Assembly (NCBI RefSeq): GCF_000235625.1 | Contig: NZ_AGTR01000014.1 | Coordinates: 124,001 to 188,000, forward strand | Origin: Marinobacter manganoxydans MnI7-9 | Lineage (GTDB): Bacteria; Pseudomonadota; Gammaproteobacteria; Pseudomonadales; Oleiphilaceae | Length of the DNA stretch: 64,000 nucleotides | Reading direction: 5' to 3' | Part shown: positions 1-7,499 of the stretch, one piece after another | Layout of the letters: each line of letters starts with the position of its first letter | How positions within the stretch are numbered: position 1 is the stretch's first letter | The notes under the pieces: model-generated | What the model saw: the letters and a program-made list of their open reading frames with translations, nothing else | Databases searched by the model: none | What the model was told of the DNA's origin: nothing | Program-made: the position numbers and the translations under genes

Positions 1-182
1 TTGATTTTCTGGCCGGCGGCAGGGCGCTCCTCAGCAGAAAGCTTGCCCAGAGTTTTCGCCTGCTGGGTAATCACACCCTTCTTGCCAAGATACTCAACAC
101 GAATTTGATCAAGTGCCTGCAGGCTGTCGGCGCTATCAACTGCTGCCAGCCCGTCCTGAACCAGTTGCTCCAGGTTTTCCAT
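1..182 (-). CDS. pheS: phenylalanyl-tRNA synthetase alpha subunit, N-terminal part (cut by window edge)
   Basis: Only the first 60 codons are present; the gene runs off the left edge. The translation begins [15 protein letters not shown] and contains [13 protein letters not shown] and ERPAAGQKI, which match the N-terminal coiled-coil arm of PheS that contacts tRNA-Phe. PheS with PheT forms the cytoplasmic alpha2-beta2 enzyme that charges tRNA-Phe. The start is the ATG at 182-180. It follows rplT on the same strand, the usual thrS-infC-rpmI-rplT-pheST order, and is separated from rplT by an intrinsic terminator that probably acts as an attenuator. Confidence 0.93.
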   Translation of the reverse strand, partial: MENLEQLVQDGLAAVDSADSLQALDQIRVEYLGKKGVITQQAKTLGKLSAEERPAAGQKI

Positions 183-230
183 TGACCCTGCTCCAAACCA
201 GAAATGGAAGTGCTTAAAAACGTAACTTCA

Positions 231-267
231 AAAACAAAAATAGGGGAAGAGCGTGCCCTTCCCCTAT
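231..267 (-). terminator. intrinsic terminator or attenuator between rplT and pheS
   Basis: A 10-bp perfect stem (ATAGGGGAAG at 240-249 with CTTCCCCTAT at 258-267, 8-nt loop) is followed on the minus strand by a T-rich run (complement of 231-240). In E. coli the same gap holds the pheST attenuator with the Phe-rich leader pheM. Here I find only very short frames (for example ATG ATT TCA TGA) without Phe codons, so attenuation by a Phe leader is not supported. Confidence 0.8.
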
Positions 268-334
268 CAGGAGGCGCCGTCATGAAATCATGAGACGCCC
301 ATATCGATCAGCAATCGATGAAAGAGCTAAGCGA

Positions 335-688
335 TCACAGGGACGCTTTGGCCTTCTCAACAACAGCGGCAAACGCCTGCTGCTCGTTCATGGCCAGATC
401 GGCCAGAACCTTACGATCGATTTCAACGTTAGCCTTTTTCAGACCAGCGATCAGACGGCTGTAAGACAGACCGTTAGCGCGGGCACCAGCATTGATACGG
501 GCAATCCACAGAGCGCGGAAAGCACGCTTGCGGTTACGACGGTCACGGTAGGCGTACTGACCGGCCTTGATAACCGCTTGCTTGGCTACACGGAATACCC
601 GGCTACGAGCGCCGTAGTAACCTTTGGCCTGATTGAGAATCTTTTTGTGACGACGGCGTGCGACCACACCACGTTTTACACGAGCCAT
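335..688 (-). CDS. rplT: 50S ribosomal protein L20
   Basis: A basic protein of 117 residues, the normal L20 length. It begins [24 protein letters not shown], the long N-terminal helix that threads into 23S rRNA, and includes the conserved [11 protein letters not shown] and LWIARINA segments. L20 is needed for early 50S assembly and in E. coli also represses translation of rpmI-rplT. The start is supported by AGAAGGA 8 nt upstream of ATG. It lies 50 bp after rpmI in the same operon; the hairpin at 231-267 ends the ribosomal part of the transcript. Confidence 0.98.
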   Translation of the reverse strand: MARVKRGVVARRRHKKILNQAKGYYGARSRVFRVAKQAVIKAGQYAYRDRRNRKRAFRALWIARINAGARANGLSYSRLIAGLKKANVEIDRKVLADLAMNEQQAFAAVVEKAKASL

Positions 689-738
689 ACTTTAATCCTT
701 CTACCTGTACTTTCTAAGGAATGATACTCGCGGCTGGA

Positions 739-930
739 TCAGCACGCGGTCATACGCTTGATAGATGCAACATCCGACTTGGCGATGAGCTTGGTGCCGC
801 GCAGCTGACGCTTACGCTTCGGGCTCTTCTTGGTCAGGATGTGACTGGTGAAGGACTGCTTGTGCTTGAAGCCGGTGGCGGTTTTCTTGAACCGCTTGGT
901 GGCTCCGCTTTTGGTTTTCATCTTAGGCAT
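739..930 (-). CDS. rpmI: 50S ribosomal protein L35
   Basis: A very basic protein of 63 residues, [20 protein letters not shown] at the N-terminus, with the [10 protein letters not shown] and [12 protein letters not shown] segments typical of L35. A GGAG sequence lies 9 nt before the ATG. It sits between infC (95 bp upstream) and rplT, the conserved arrangement. In E. coli rpmI-rplT translation is controlled by L20 binding the rpmI leader; I did not find a clear L20-binding pseudoknot here. Confidence 0.98.
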   Translation of the reverse strand: MPKMKTKSGATKRFKKTATGFKHKQSFTSHILTKKSPKRKRQLRGTKLIAKSDVASIKRMTAC

Positions 931-988
931 TTTTTAAAACTCCGCATTCTATTTTTAAATAAACAATAATGTGCCCCTGAACGACAAA

Positions 989-1008
989 TCCCCCGCATGC
1001 GCGGGGGA
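989..1008 (-). terminator. GC-rich hairpin between infC and rpmI, weak terminator or attenuator
   Basis: An 8-bp perfect stem (TCCCCCGC, loop ATGC, GCGGGGGA) is followed on the minus strand by TTTGT, a poor U-tract. It may attenuate or process the infC-rpmI transcript. It is too weak to be called a full terminator. Confidence 0.4.
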
Positions 1009-1025
1009 CAAGCACCCGATCAGGT

Positions 1026-1565
1026 TCACTTCTTCTTGCGGGGCGCCACAACCATGGTCATCTGCCGGCCTTCCATTTTCGGCCGCATCTCTACCTGGGC
1101 AAGCTCTTCAATATCTGCTTCTATGCGCTGCATGAGCTGCATACCAATTTCCTGGTGTGCCATCTCACGGCCACGGAAGCGGATAGTGATTTTGCCGCGG
1201 TCCCCGTTTTCAAGGAAACGTACCAGGTTGCGTAGTTTGACCTGATAATCCCCTTCTTCAGTTCCTGGACGGAACTTAAGCTCTTTGACCTGCGTCTGCT
1301 TCTGCTTTTTCTTGGCAGCCGCCTTGGCCTTCTTCTCGTCGAAGATTTTCTTGCCGTAGTCCATTATCTTACAGACGATCGGATCGGAATCCGTAACCTG
1401 GACCAGGTCAAGAGATGCCTCTTCTGCTTGCTTGAGAGCATCCTCTATTGGTACTACACCGACCTGATTGCCTTCTGCGTCAATCAGTCGGACTTCGGTT
1501 GCGTCAATATTCTCATTGATAGGCGCCTTTGGTGTGCGCCCACCCCGATTCGCTCGCTGTTTAAT
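1026..1565 (-). CDS. infC: translation initiation factor IF-3 (ATT start codon)
   Basis: IF-3 binds the 30S subunit and discriminates start codons. The obvious ATG (1364, MDYGKKIF) is far too late: the frame is open upstream and encodes [17 protein letters not shown], then GNQVGVV and a segment ending [10 protein letters not shown], the conserved N-terminal domain. No ATG, GTG or TTG is suitably placed. Starting at ATT 1565-1563 (ATT AAA CAG, as in E. coli ATT AAA) gives 179 residues, against 180 in E. coli, with GGAG 8 nt upstream. A second ATT directly precedes it at 1568. The start lies 2 nt beyond the thrS stop. Rare AUU starts let IF-3 repress its own translation in E. coli, and the same control is inferred here. 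Confidence 0.92.
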   Translation of the reverse strand: MKQRANRGGRTPKAPINENIDATEVRLIDAEGNQVGVVPIEDALKQAEEASLDLVQVTDSDPIVCKIMDYGKKIFDEKKAKAAAKKKQKQTQVKELKFRPGTEEGDYQVKLRNLVRFLENGDRGKITIRFRGREMAHQEIGMQLMQRIEADIEELAQVEMRPKMEGRQMTMVVAPRKKK

Positions 1566-1567
1566 AA

Positions 1568-3493
1568 TCAGATCTCCGTCTTTGTTTTGCCCTTGCGTTC
1601 AACATCTTCACTTAAGAATTGCTCAAACGCTTCAAGCGATAAAGTTCCCAAATCTTCGCCCTTGCGGGTTCTCACCGCAACGGCGTTGTTGTCGACTTCT
1701 TTGTCACCGACAACGACAAGGTAGGGAACCTTGTTAAGAGTATGCTCGCGGATTTTAAAGCCGATCTTCTCGTTTCTCAAGTCAGCATTAACCCTATAGC
1801 CCAAAGAATCCCACTTTTTCGCCAGATTCTGACAATAATCACGCTGATTATCGGTAATATTGAGAATCGCAACTTGAGTCGGCGCGAGCCAGGTCGGGAA
1901 AGCGCCTTCATATTCCTCGATCAGGATACCAATGAAACGCTCGAAGGAACCCAATACAGCCCGGTGAAGCATAACCGGGGTCTTCCGCTCTGAGTTGTCG
2001 GCAACATACTGCGCCCCCAGGCGACCTGGCATCGAAAAGTCCACCTGAATAGTGCCACACTGCCACACCCGTCCGATACAGTCTTTCAAAGAGAACTCGA
2101 TTTTCGGGCCATAGAAGGCGCCTTCACCCGGAAGCAATTCCCAATCTACCCCTTCACGGTTGAGTGCTTCTTCCAAAGCAGCCTCTGCCTTGTCCCAGAC
2201 CTCATCGGAGCCAACCCGTTTTTCCGGACGGGTTGAGAGCTTGTACAGGATTTCGGTAAACCCGAAGTCTGTGTAGATCTCGTGCAGCATTTCAATAAAT
2301 GCCGAGACTTCCTGCTGAATAGAATCTTCTTCGCAGAAAATGTGGGCATCGTCCTGGGTAAAGCCCCGAACACGCATCAGTCCATGCAGCGCCCCGGAGG
2401 CCTCGTTCCGGTGGCAGGAGCCGAATTCCGCCAGTCTCAGGGGCAGATCCTTGTAGCTTTTCAGACCCTGGTTGAAGACCTGCACGTGGCAGGGACAGTT
2501 CATGGGCTTGATGGCGTAGTCGTGCTTCTCCGACTCGGTGGTGAACATGTCGTCCTTGAACTTGTCCCAGTGCCCTGACTTCTCCCACAGGGTCCGTGAC
2601 ACCACCTGTGGTGTCTTGATCTCCTTGTAGCCATGCTCCTGCTGCTTGCGGCGCATGTATTGCTCAACTTCCTGATACAGCGACCAGCCATCCGGGTGCC
2701 AGAAAACCATGCCCGGTGCTTCTTCCTGCATATGGAACAAGCCAAGCTTCTTGCCGACCTTCCGGTGATCCCGCTTCTCGGCCTCTTCCAGACGGTGCAA
2801 ATAGGCTTTGAGATCTTTCTTGTTACCCCAGGCGGTTCCGTACACGCGCTGAAGCTGCTCATTGCTGGTGTCGCCACGCCAATACGCGCCGGCCACCTTG
2901 GTCAGTTTGAAGGCCTTCAGCTTGCCGGTGCTGGGAACGTGGGGACCGCGGCACAGGTCGATAAAATCGCCCTGGCTGTAAAATGAAAGGTCCTCATCGC
3001 CGGGAATGTCCTGAATGATACGGACCTTGTATTCTTCGCCCATATCCTCAAAGAGCTTGATCGCCTCATCGCGGGACATGATGGAGCGAGAAACCGGCAA
3101 GTCCTGTTTGGAGAGCTCTTCCATCCGCTTCTCGATCCGCGCCAGATCCTCATTGGTGAACGGGCGGTCGTACTTGAAGTCGTAGTAGAAGCCATTGTCG
3201 ATAACCGGGCCAATGGTGACCTGGGCTCCTGGAAACAGTTCCTGGACAGCCATGGCCATCAAGTGCGCCGTAGAATGGCGAATGATATCAACGCCGTCTT
3301 CATCACGCTCGGTGACGATTGCCAGCTCGGCATCGTTTTCGATGCGATAACTGGTGTCCACGAGCTGGCCATCCACCTTTCCGGCAAGGGCGGCTTTGGC
3401 AAGGCCAGCGCCGATATCGGCGGCGACATCATGAACGGTTACGGGTTCGGCAAAACTGCGATGGCTACCATCGGGCAGGGTTACGACGGGCAT
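1568..3493 (-). CDS. thrS: threonyl-tRNA synthetase
   Basis: 641 residues, the usual length. It begins [14 protein letters not shown], an N-terminal TGS domain, followed by the editing domain with [11 protein letters not shown] and [10 protein letters not shown], then the class II catalytic core with the zinc-ligand region [10 protein letters not shown], motif 2 around [11 protein letters not shown], and an anticodon-binding domain near the C-terminus (PTQVAILNI). The frame is open 24 codons further upstream, but the ATG at 3493 follows AGGAGCC at good spacing and matches the family N-terminus. It is the first gene of the thrS-infC-rpmI-rplT-pheS cluster. In E. coli ThrRS represses its own mRNA through a tRNA-like operator; I did not resolve one in the short leader. 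Confidence 0.98.
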   Translation of the reverse strand: MPVVTLPDGSHRSFAEPVTVHDVAADIGAGLAKAALAGKVDGQLVDTSYRIENDAELAIVTERDEDGVDIIRHSTAHLMAMAVQELFPGAQVTIGPVIDNGFYYDFKYDRPFTNEDLARIEKRMEELSKQDLPVSRSIMSRDEAIKLFEDMGEEYKVRIIQDIPGDEDLSFYSQGDFIDLCRGPHVPSTGKLKAFKLTKVAGAYWRGDTSNEQLQRVYGTAWGNKKDLKAYLHRLEEAEKRDHRKVGKKLGLFHMQEEAPGMVFWHPDGWSLYQEVEQYMRRKQQEHGYKEIKTPQVVSRTLWEKSGHWDKFKDDMFTTESEKHDYAIKPMNCPCHVQVFNQGLKSYKDLPLRLAEFGSCHRNEASGALHGLMRVRGFTQDDAHIFCEEDSIQQEVSAFIEMLHEIYTDFGFTEILYKLSTRPEKRVGSDEVWDKAEAALEEALNREGVDWELLPGEGAFYGPKIEFSLKDCIGRVWQCGTIQVDFSMPGRLGAQYVADNSERKTPVMLHRAVLGSFERFIGILIEEYEGAFPTWLAPTQVAILNITDNQRDYCQNLAKKWDSLGYRVNADLRNEKIGFKIREHTLNKVPYLVVVGDKEVDNNAVAVRTRKGEDLGTLSLEAFEQFLSEDVERKGKTKTEI

Positions 3494-3597
3494 GAAAGGC
3501 TCCTGTTGGTTACTCAGCGGTGATCTATACCAGAGACCACATGGTGACGGCACGGCGCGATACAAACCGCGGGCCGCTTCGAGGCGAAGTCTAACAG

Positions 3598-3626
3598 AAA
3601 AAAACCCGGCAGGTTAATGCCGGGTT
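3598..3626 (-). terminator. intrinsic terminator after the TRAP permease gene
   Basis: A 9-bp stem AACCCGGCA/TGCCGGGTT (3603-3611 with 3618-3626, 6-nt loop) is followed on the minus strand by a run of Ts (complement of 3598-3604). It ends the TAXI-TRAP transcript just upstream of thrS. Confidence 0.88.
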
Positions 3627-3645
3627 TGCACGGACAGGTGTGGCG

Positions 3646-6249
3646 TCAGGCTGGCTGGCCGGCGGCTTCCTCCCTGGCCCGCCGACGCAACTGACCAAAC
3701 GCCAGAAGGCCGAGTAACACCAGAGCAGGAATGAACATCAGCTCTTTTGGCGGCCGTTCCAGGTCAACCTGCACGGCATCGATGGTCCAGCCAAACTGGA
3801 TGCCAGCATCCTCCGCCGGGCTACCGAAACCAACGAAGTCTACCGCCATCTTTTCGCCATCCGGGCTGAGTTCAAGGCCGGCGTCCATCAGACGTTGCTC
3901 GGGCGTGTCGCCAGCGGGAATCTCAAGCCGCACATAGGTGGTCACCTCGTCGCCGTCAATCGTCATCCCGGAAGCCTTCAGGACAATCGGTTTGTCTGCT
4001 GGCACATCCTCAACATACTCCATGATCTCGGCGCCGGGCCGATCTGCCGTGGGCGGGTAAACCATATCCCACCAGAAGCCGGGCCGGAACATGGTGAACG
4101 TAATCAGCAGCAATAACAGCGATTCCCACTTATAGCTCTTGGTAAACCAGAACCCCTGCGTGGCCGCGGAAAAGACCAGCATCGCAGTGACTGCACTGAA
4201 GATCGTAACCAGCAGGTCAAACCATCCGGTCAACCCAATGAGCAACAACTGGGTATTGAAAATAAACATGAACGGGAGGATCGCCGTACGGATGTCGTAG
4301 GTGAAGCCCTGGATACCCGTTCGTATGGGATCGGCGCCGGATATGGCAGCGGCGGCATAAGCCGCCAACCCCACGGGCGGCGTATCGTCCGCCAGAATGC
4401 CAAAGTAGAACACAAACAGATGCACCGCAATCAGCGGCACGATCAGCCCATTCTGGGCGCCCAGAGTGACGATTACCGGCGCCATCAGCGTGGACACAAC
4501 GATGTAGTTGGCAGTGGTCGGCAAACCCATGCCGAGGATCAGGCTGATAATGGCCGTGAAGATCAGCATCAGCAGCAGGTTGCCGCCAGACAGGAACTCG
4601 ACAAATTCGGTCATCACCAGGCCAATACCGGTCAGGGTAACCGTACCCACCACGATACCGGCGGTGGCAGTTGCCACGCCAATACCCACCATGTTTCGGG
4701 CACCGGTGGCGAGCGAATGCGCAAGATCAAACACGCCATCCTTGAACGCAGTGAGGAAGTTGCCGTGCTTGTAGAAAAAGGCCTTCAACGGTCGCTGTGT
4801 AACAACAATGAAAATCATGAACAGCGTGGCCCAGAACGCCGACAGCTGTGGCGAGAAACGCTCAACAGTAAGGCACCAGACCAGCACTACAACGGGCAGA
4901 AGAAAGTACAGCCCGGTCTTTACAGTTGGGCCAACCGGCGGCAATTCGCCCATGTCCTTATCCGGATCGTCTTCCTCGAGTTCCGGAAATCGGGTGGCAT
5001 AGCCAACCAGGCCGATATAGATCAGCACCAGCAAAGGTGCCAACACCCACATCGCCGCTTCACCGAAAAGCGTTTTCGTCCAGCCGATCCCGTAATACAC
5101 CACCAGGGTCAGCACACTCAGGCCGATGAGGATAACGACCCAATTCAGCATCCGCTGGGCAAGAGTCGGCTTGTTGAGACGCTCAATGCCCTGCATGTTC
5201 AGCTTGCAGGCCTCAAGGTGCACGATATAAATCAGTGCCACATAGGAAATCATCGCAGGGAGGATGGCGTGCTTGATGACCTCCAGGTAGGAGATACCCA
5301 CATATTCGACCATCAGGAAAGCGGCCGCGCCCATGATGGGAGGTGTCAGCTGGCCGTTGGTTGATGCGGCCACTTCCACTGCGCCGGCCTTGGTAGCCGG
5401 AAAACCAACCCGCTTCATCAGCGGAATGGTGAACGTGCCGGTAGTGACGACGTTGGCAATAGACGAACCGGAAATAACGCCGCTTAAACCACTGGAAACC
5501 ACCGCAGCTTTGGCGGGACCACCACGCATATGCCCCAACATGGCATAGGCGACTTTAATAAAGTAATTACCGGCGCCTGCTCTCTCAAGCAGCGCGCCAA
5601 ACAACACGAACAGAAAGACGAAGCTCGTGGAAACCCCAAGTGCAACGCCAAACACGCCCTCAGTGCCCAACCACTGGTGCGACGCCAGCTTACTGAGGCT
5701 CACGCCTTTATGGGCAATCACATCCGGCATATAGGGGCCGGCAATCGAGTATGTGATGAAGACCGCAGCAACGATAGTCAGCGGGAGCCCGAGCGACCTA
5801 CGCGTGGCTTCCAGCAAAAGCACGAGACCGATAAGCGCAACCCACAGATCCTGGGTGATCGGCGCGCCGGGCCGCGTTGAAAGCTCTTCGTAAAAAACGT
5901 AGAGGTATGAGGCGCAGAAAGCGGCAACAAGCGCCAGAATCCAGTCATAGATGGGGACGATATTTACATGCCGCCCCTTGATCATCGGGAAGGCAGAAAA
6001 CGCCAGGAAAACGGCAAACGCAAGATGGATCGAGCGCGCTTCCGTGGAATTAAAGATTGCGAAATTGAAGATATAGGGCAGCGGTGACGCAATCCAGAGC
6101 TGAAACAACGACCACACCAGGGGAACGATAAAAAGAATAACCGCAGCATATCCGCTGGTCGCCCTGCCCCCGGTTTCAGTCTGCAGGATCTGGTCTACAT
6201 TACTGCTACCACCAGCACCAGCTCCGTTAGCCGGATCGCTCGTCGCCAT
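3646..6249 (-). CDS. TRAP transporter permease, fused 4TM and 12TM subunits, TAXI type, with C-terminal DUF3394-like part
   Basis: An inner-membrane protein of 867 residues. After a Gly/Ala-rich cytoplasmic tail, about residues 30-200 form the small DctQ-like membrane part and about 200-700 the large DctM-like part, with GGPAKAAVVSSGLSGVISGSS and a repeat around GMGLPTTANYIVVS typical of TRAP large subunits. The fused form is characteristic of TAXI transporters, which take up solutes with sodium coupling; the substrate cannot be read from sequence. After about residue 735 comes a soluble segment resembling DUF3394 that includes a PDZ-like stretch (GSPAEDAGIQFGWTIDAVQV), then a last membrane helix and a basic tail. 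The TAXI binding protein gene lies immediately upstream. Confidence 0.92.
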   Translation of the reverse strand: MATSDPANGAGAGGSSNVDQILQTETGGRATSGYAAVILFIVPLVWSLFQLWIASPLPYIFNFAIFNSTEARSIHLAFAVFLAFSAFPMIKGRHVNIVPIYDWILALVAAFCASYLYVFYEELSTRPGAPITQDLWVALIGLVLLLEATRRSLGLPLTIVAAVFITYSIAGPYMPDVIAHKGVSLSKLASHQWLGTEGVFGVALGVSTSFVFLFVLFGALLERAGAGNYFIKVAYAMLGHMRGGPAKAAVVSSGLSGVISGSSIANVVTTGTFTIPLMKRVGFPATKAGAVEVAASTNGQLTPPIMGAAAFLMVEYVGISYLEVIKHAILPAMISYVALIYIVHLEACKLNMQGIERLNKPTLAQRMLNWVVILIGLSVLTLVVYYGIGWTKTLFGEAAMWVLAPLLVLIYIGLVGYATRFPELEEDDPDKDMGELPPVGPTVKTGLYFLLPVVVLVWCLTVERFSPQLSAFWATLFMIFIVVTQRPLKAFFYKHGNFLTAFKDGVFDLAHSLATGARNMVGIGVATATAGIVVGTVTLTGIGLVMTEFVEFLSGGNLLLMLIFTAIISLILGMGLPTTANYIVVSTLMAPVIVTLGAQNGLIVPLIAVHLFVFYFGILADDTPPVGLAAYAAAAISGADPIRTGIQGFTYDIRTAILPFMFIFNTQLLLIGLTGWFDLLVTIFSAVTAMLVFSAATQGFWFTKSYKWESLLLLLITFTMFRPGFWWDMVYPPTADRPGAEIMEYVEDVPADKPIVLKASGMTIDGDEVTTYVRLEIPAGDTPEQRLMDAGLELSPDGEKMAVDFVGFGSPAEDAGIQFGWTIDAVQVDLERPPKELMFIPALVLLGLLAFGQLRRRAREEAAGQPA

Positions 6250-6287
6250 AAATTAGTCCCGTACGTAAAAATCAATCTCTGAAAGGG

Positions 6288-6317
6288 CGTCACAGCGGGC
6301 TTGAGCCCGCTGTGACG
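6288..6317 (-). other. 14-bp perfect hairpin between TAXI and TRAP genes
   Basis: CGTCACAGCGGGCT (6288-6301) pairs with AGCCCGCTGTGACG (6304-6317), leaving almost no loop. No U-tract follows on the minus strand (GCCCTTTCAGAG). It sits between the binding-protein and permease genes, where such hairpins commonly protect the upstream mRNA so that the periplasmic protein is made in excess. That role is an inference. Confidence 0.55.
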
Positions 6318-6330
6318 GAGTGCAGGCAGA

Positions 6331-7314
6331 TCAGTCGATCAGACCAGCTTCTTTGTAGTACTTGGCAGCACCCGGGTGCAGAGGCGCACTCAGGGCATCA
6401 GAGACCATTTCTTCCTTGTTCAGGTTGGCAAATGCAGGATGCAGGCGCTTGAAGCTGTCGAAGTTCTCGAAAACAGCCTTCACAACCGCGTAAACAACGT
6501 CATCGGGCACATCAGTGGATGACACAAAGGTTGCCGCAACGCCGAAGGTGGTAACGTCATCGTCACTGCCACGATACATACCACCAGGGATGACTGCCTT
6601 ACGATAGTACGGGTTTTCGTCGATCAGCTTCTGTGTGGCAGCGTTATCAACGTTAACCAGTACACTGTCACAGGAGGTGGTCGCTTCCTTGATTGCACCA
6701 GAGGGGTGGCCAACCGTGTAGAAGAAGGCATCAATGTTACCGTCACACAGGGCCTGGGACTGCTCCGCGGCCTTGATTTCGGCAGCCAGTGAGAACTTGT
6801 CCAGCGTCCAGCCCATCTCATCCATCAGGACTTCAGCAGTGGCGCGCTGCCCTGAACCGGGGTTGCCGACAGATACCCGCTTGCCTTCCAGGTCTTCAAA
6901 GGTTTTGATGCCTGAGCCCTTGCTGGCAACAACAGTGAACGGTTCCGGATGCAGAGAAAAGACCGCGCGGAGATCTTTGTTAGCACCATCATCCTTGAAC
7001 TGGCTGGTGCCATTGTAGGCATGGTACTGCCAGTCGGACTGGGCAACTGCCAGATCGAGCTCGCCCTGGCGGATGGCATTCAGGTTGTAGACGGAACCAC
7101 CGGTACTCTCCACAGAGCAGCGAATACCGTGCTCTTTACGGTCCATGTTCACCAGACGACAGATAGCACCGCCAGCCGGGTAATAAACGCCGGTTACACC
7201 GCCGGTGCCGATGGTCACGAAGCGCTGCTCCTGGGCGGAAACGGAGGTTGAAGCAGCGCCCAGGCTGACTGCGGCAGCGACAGCGAATGCGGAGGCTTTA
7301 AGTTTCAGTGTCAT
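6331..7314 (-). CDS. TAXI family TRAP transporter solute-binding protein
   Basis: 327 residues. The first 27 or so ([21 protein letters not shown], ending VSA-Q) form a signal peptide, so the product is periplasmic. The mature start [26 protein letters not shown] is the hallmark of the TAXI family; [21 protein letters not shown] and [14 protein letters not shown] are further conserved segments of the two-lobed fold. It delivers substrate to the fused permease encoded next. The frame is open 31 codons upstream, but ATG 7314 has AAAGGAAG at good spacing and begins the signal peptide. A bidirectional terminator lies upstream, so the TAXI-TRAP pair appears to be its own operon. Confidence 0.95.
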   Translation of the reverse strand: MTLKLKASAFAVAAAVSLGAASTSVSAQEQRFVTIGTGGVTGVYYPAGGAICRLVNMDRKEHGIRCSVESTGGSVYNLNAIRQGELDLAVAQSDWQYHAYNGTSQFKDDGANKDLRAVFSLHPEPFTVVASKGSGIKTFEDLEGKRVSVGNPGSGQRATAEVLMDEMGWTLDKFSLAAEIKAAEQSQALCDGNIDAFFYTVGHPSGAIKEATTSCDSVLVNVDNAATQKLIDENPYYRKAVIPGGMYRGSDDDVTTFGVAATFVSSTDVPDDVVYAVVKAVFENFDSFKRLHPAFANLNKEEMVSDALSAPLHPGAAKYYKEAGLID

Positions 7315-7455
7315 GTGAGTTCTTCCTTTTTTCTGTTCATTGTAATTCGGCGCCCGCTTCGGGAGCGGGCAAGACGTACGATCACCATAAAACATAGACC
7401 ACTTCACACCATAAATAAAGTATGGATTAGCTCGCTAACCGGTTGACCAGACAAC

Positions 7456-7482
7456 AAAAAAGCCCGCAAAGCGGGCTTTTTT
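7456..7482. terminator. bidirectional intrinsic terminator
   Basis: A 12-bp stem (AAAAAAGCCCGC at 7456-7467 with GCGGGCTTTTTT at 7471-7482, loop AAA) gives a U-tract in both directions. It lies 18 bp beyond the stop of the MMPL/RND gene on the minus strand and separates that operon from the TAXI-TRAP operon. Confidence 0.92.
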
Positions 7483-7499
7483 GCAGGTCGGTGCGAATG

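Noticed and set aside
268-334. pheM-like leader peptide before the pheS attenuator
   Set aside because: No frame with consecutive Phe codons exists in this stretch.
4420-5364. 314-codon open frame on the plus strand opposite the TRAP permease gene
   Set aside because: Translation is rich in His, Gln and Arg with no domain; it is the antisense shadow of a well-supported gene.
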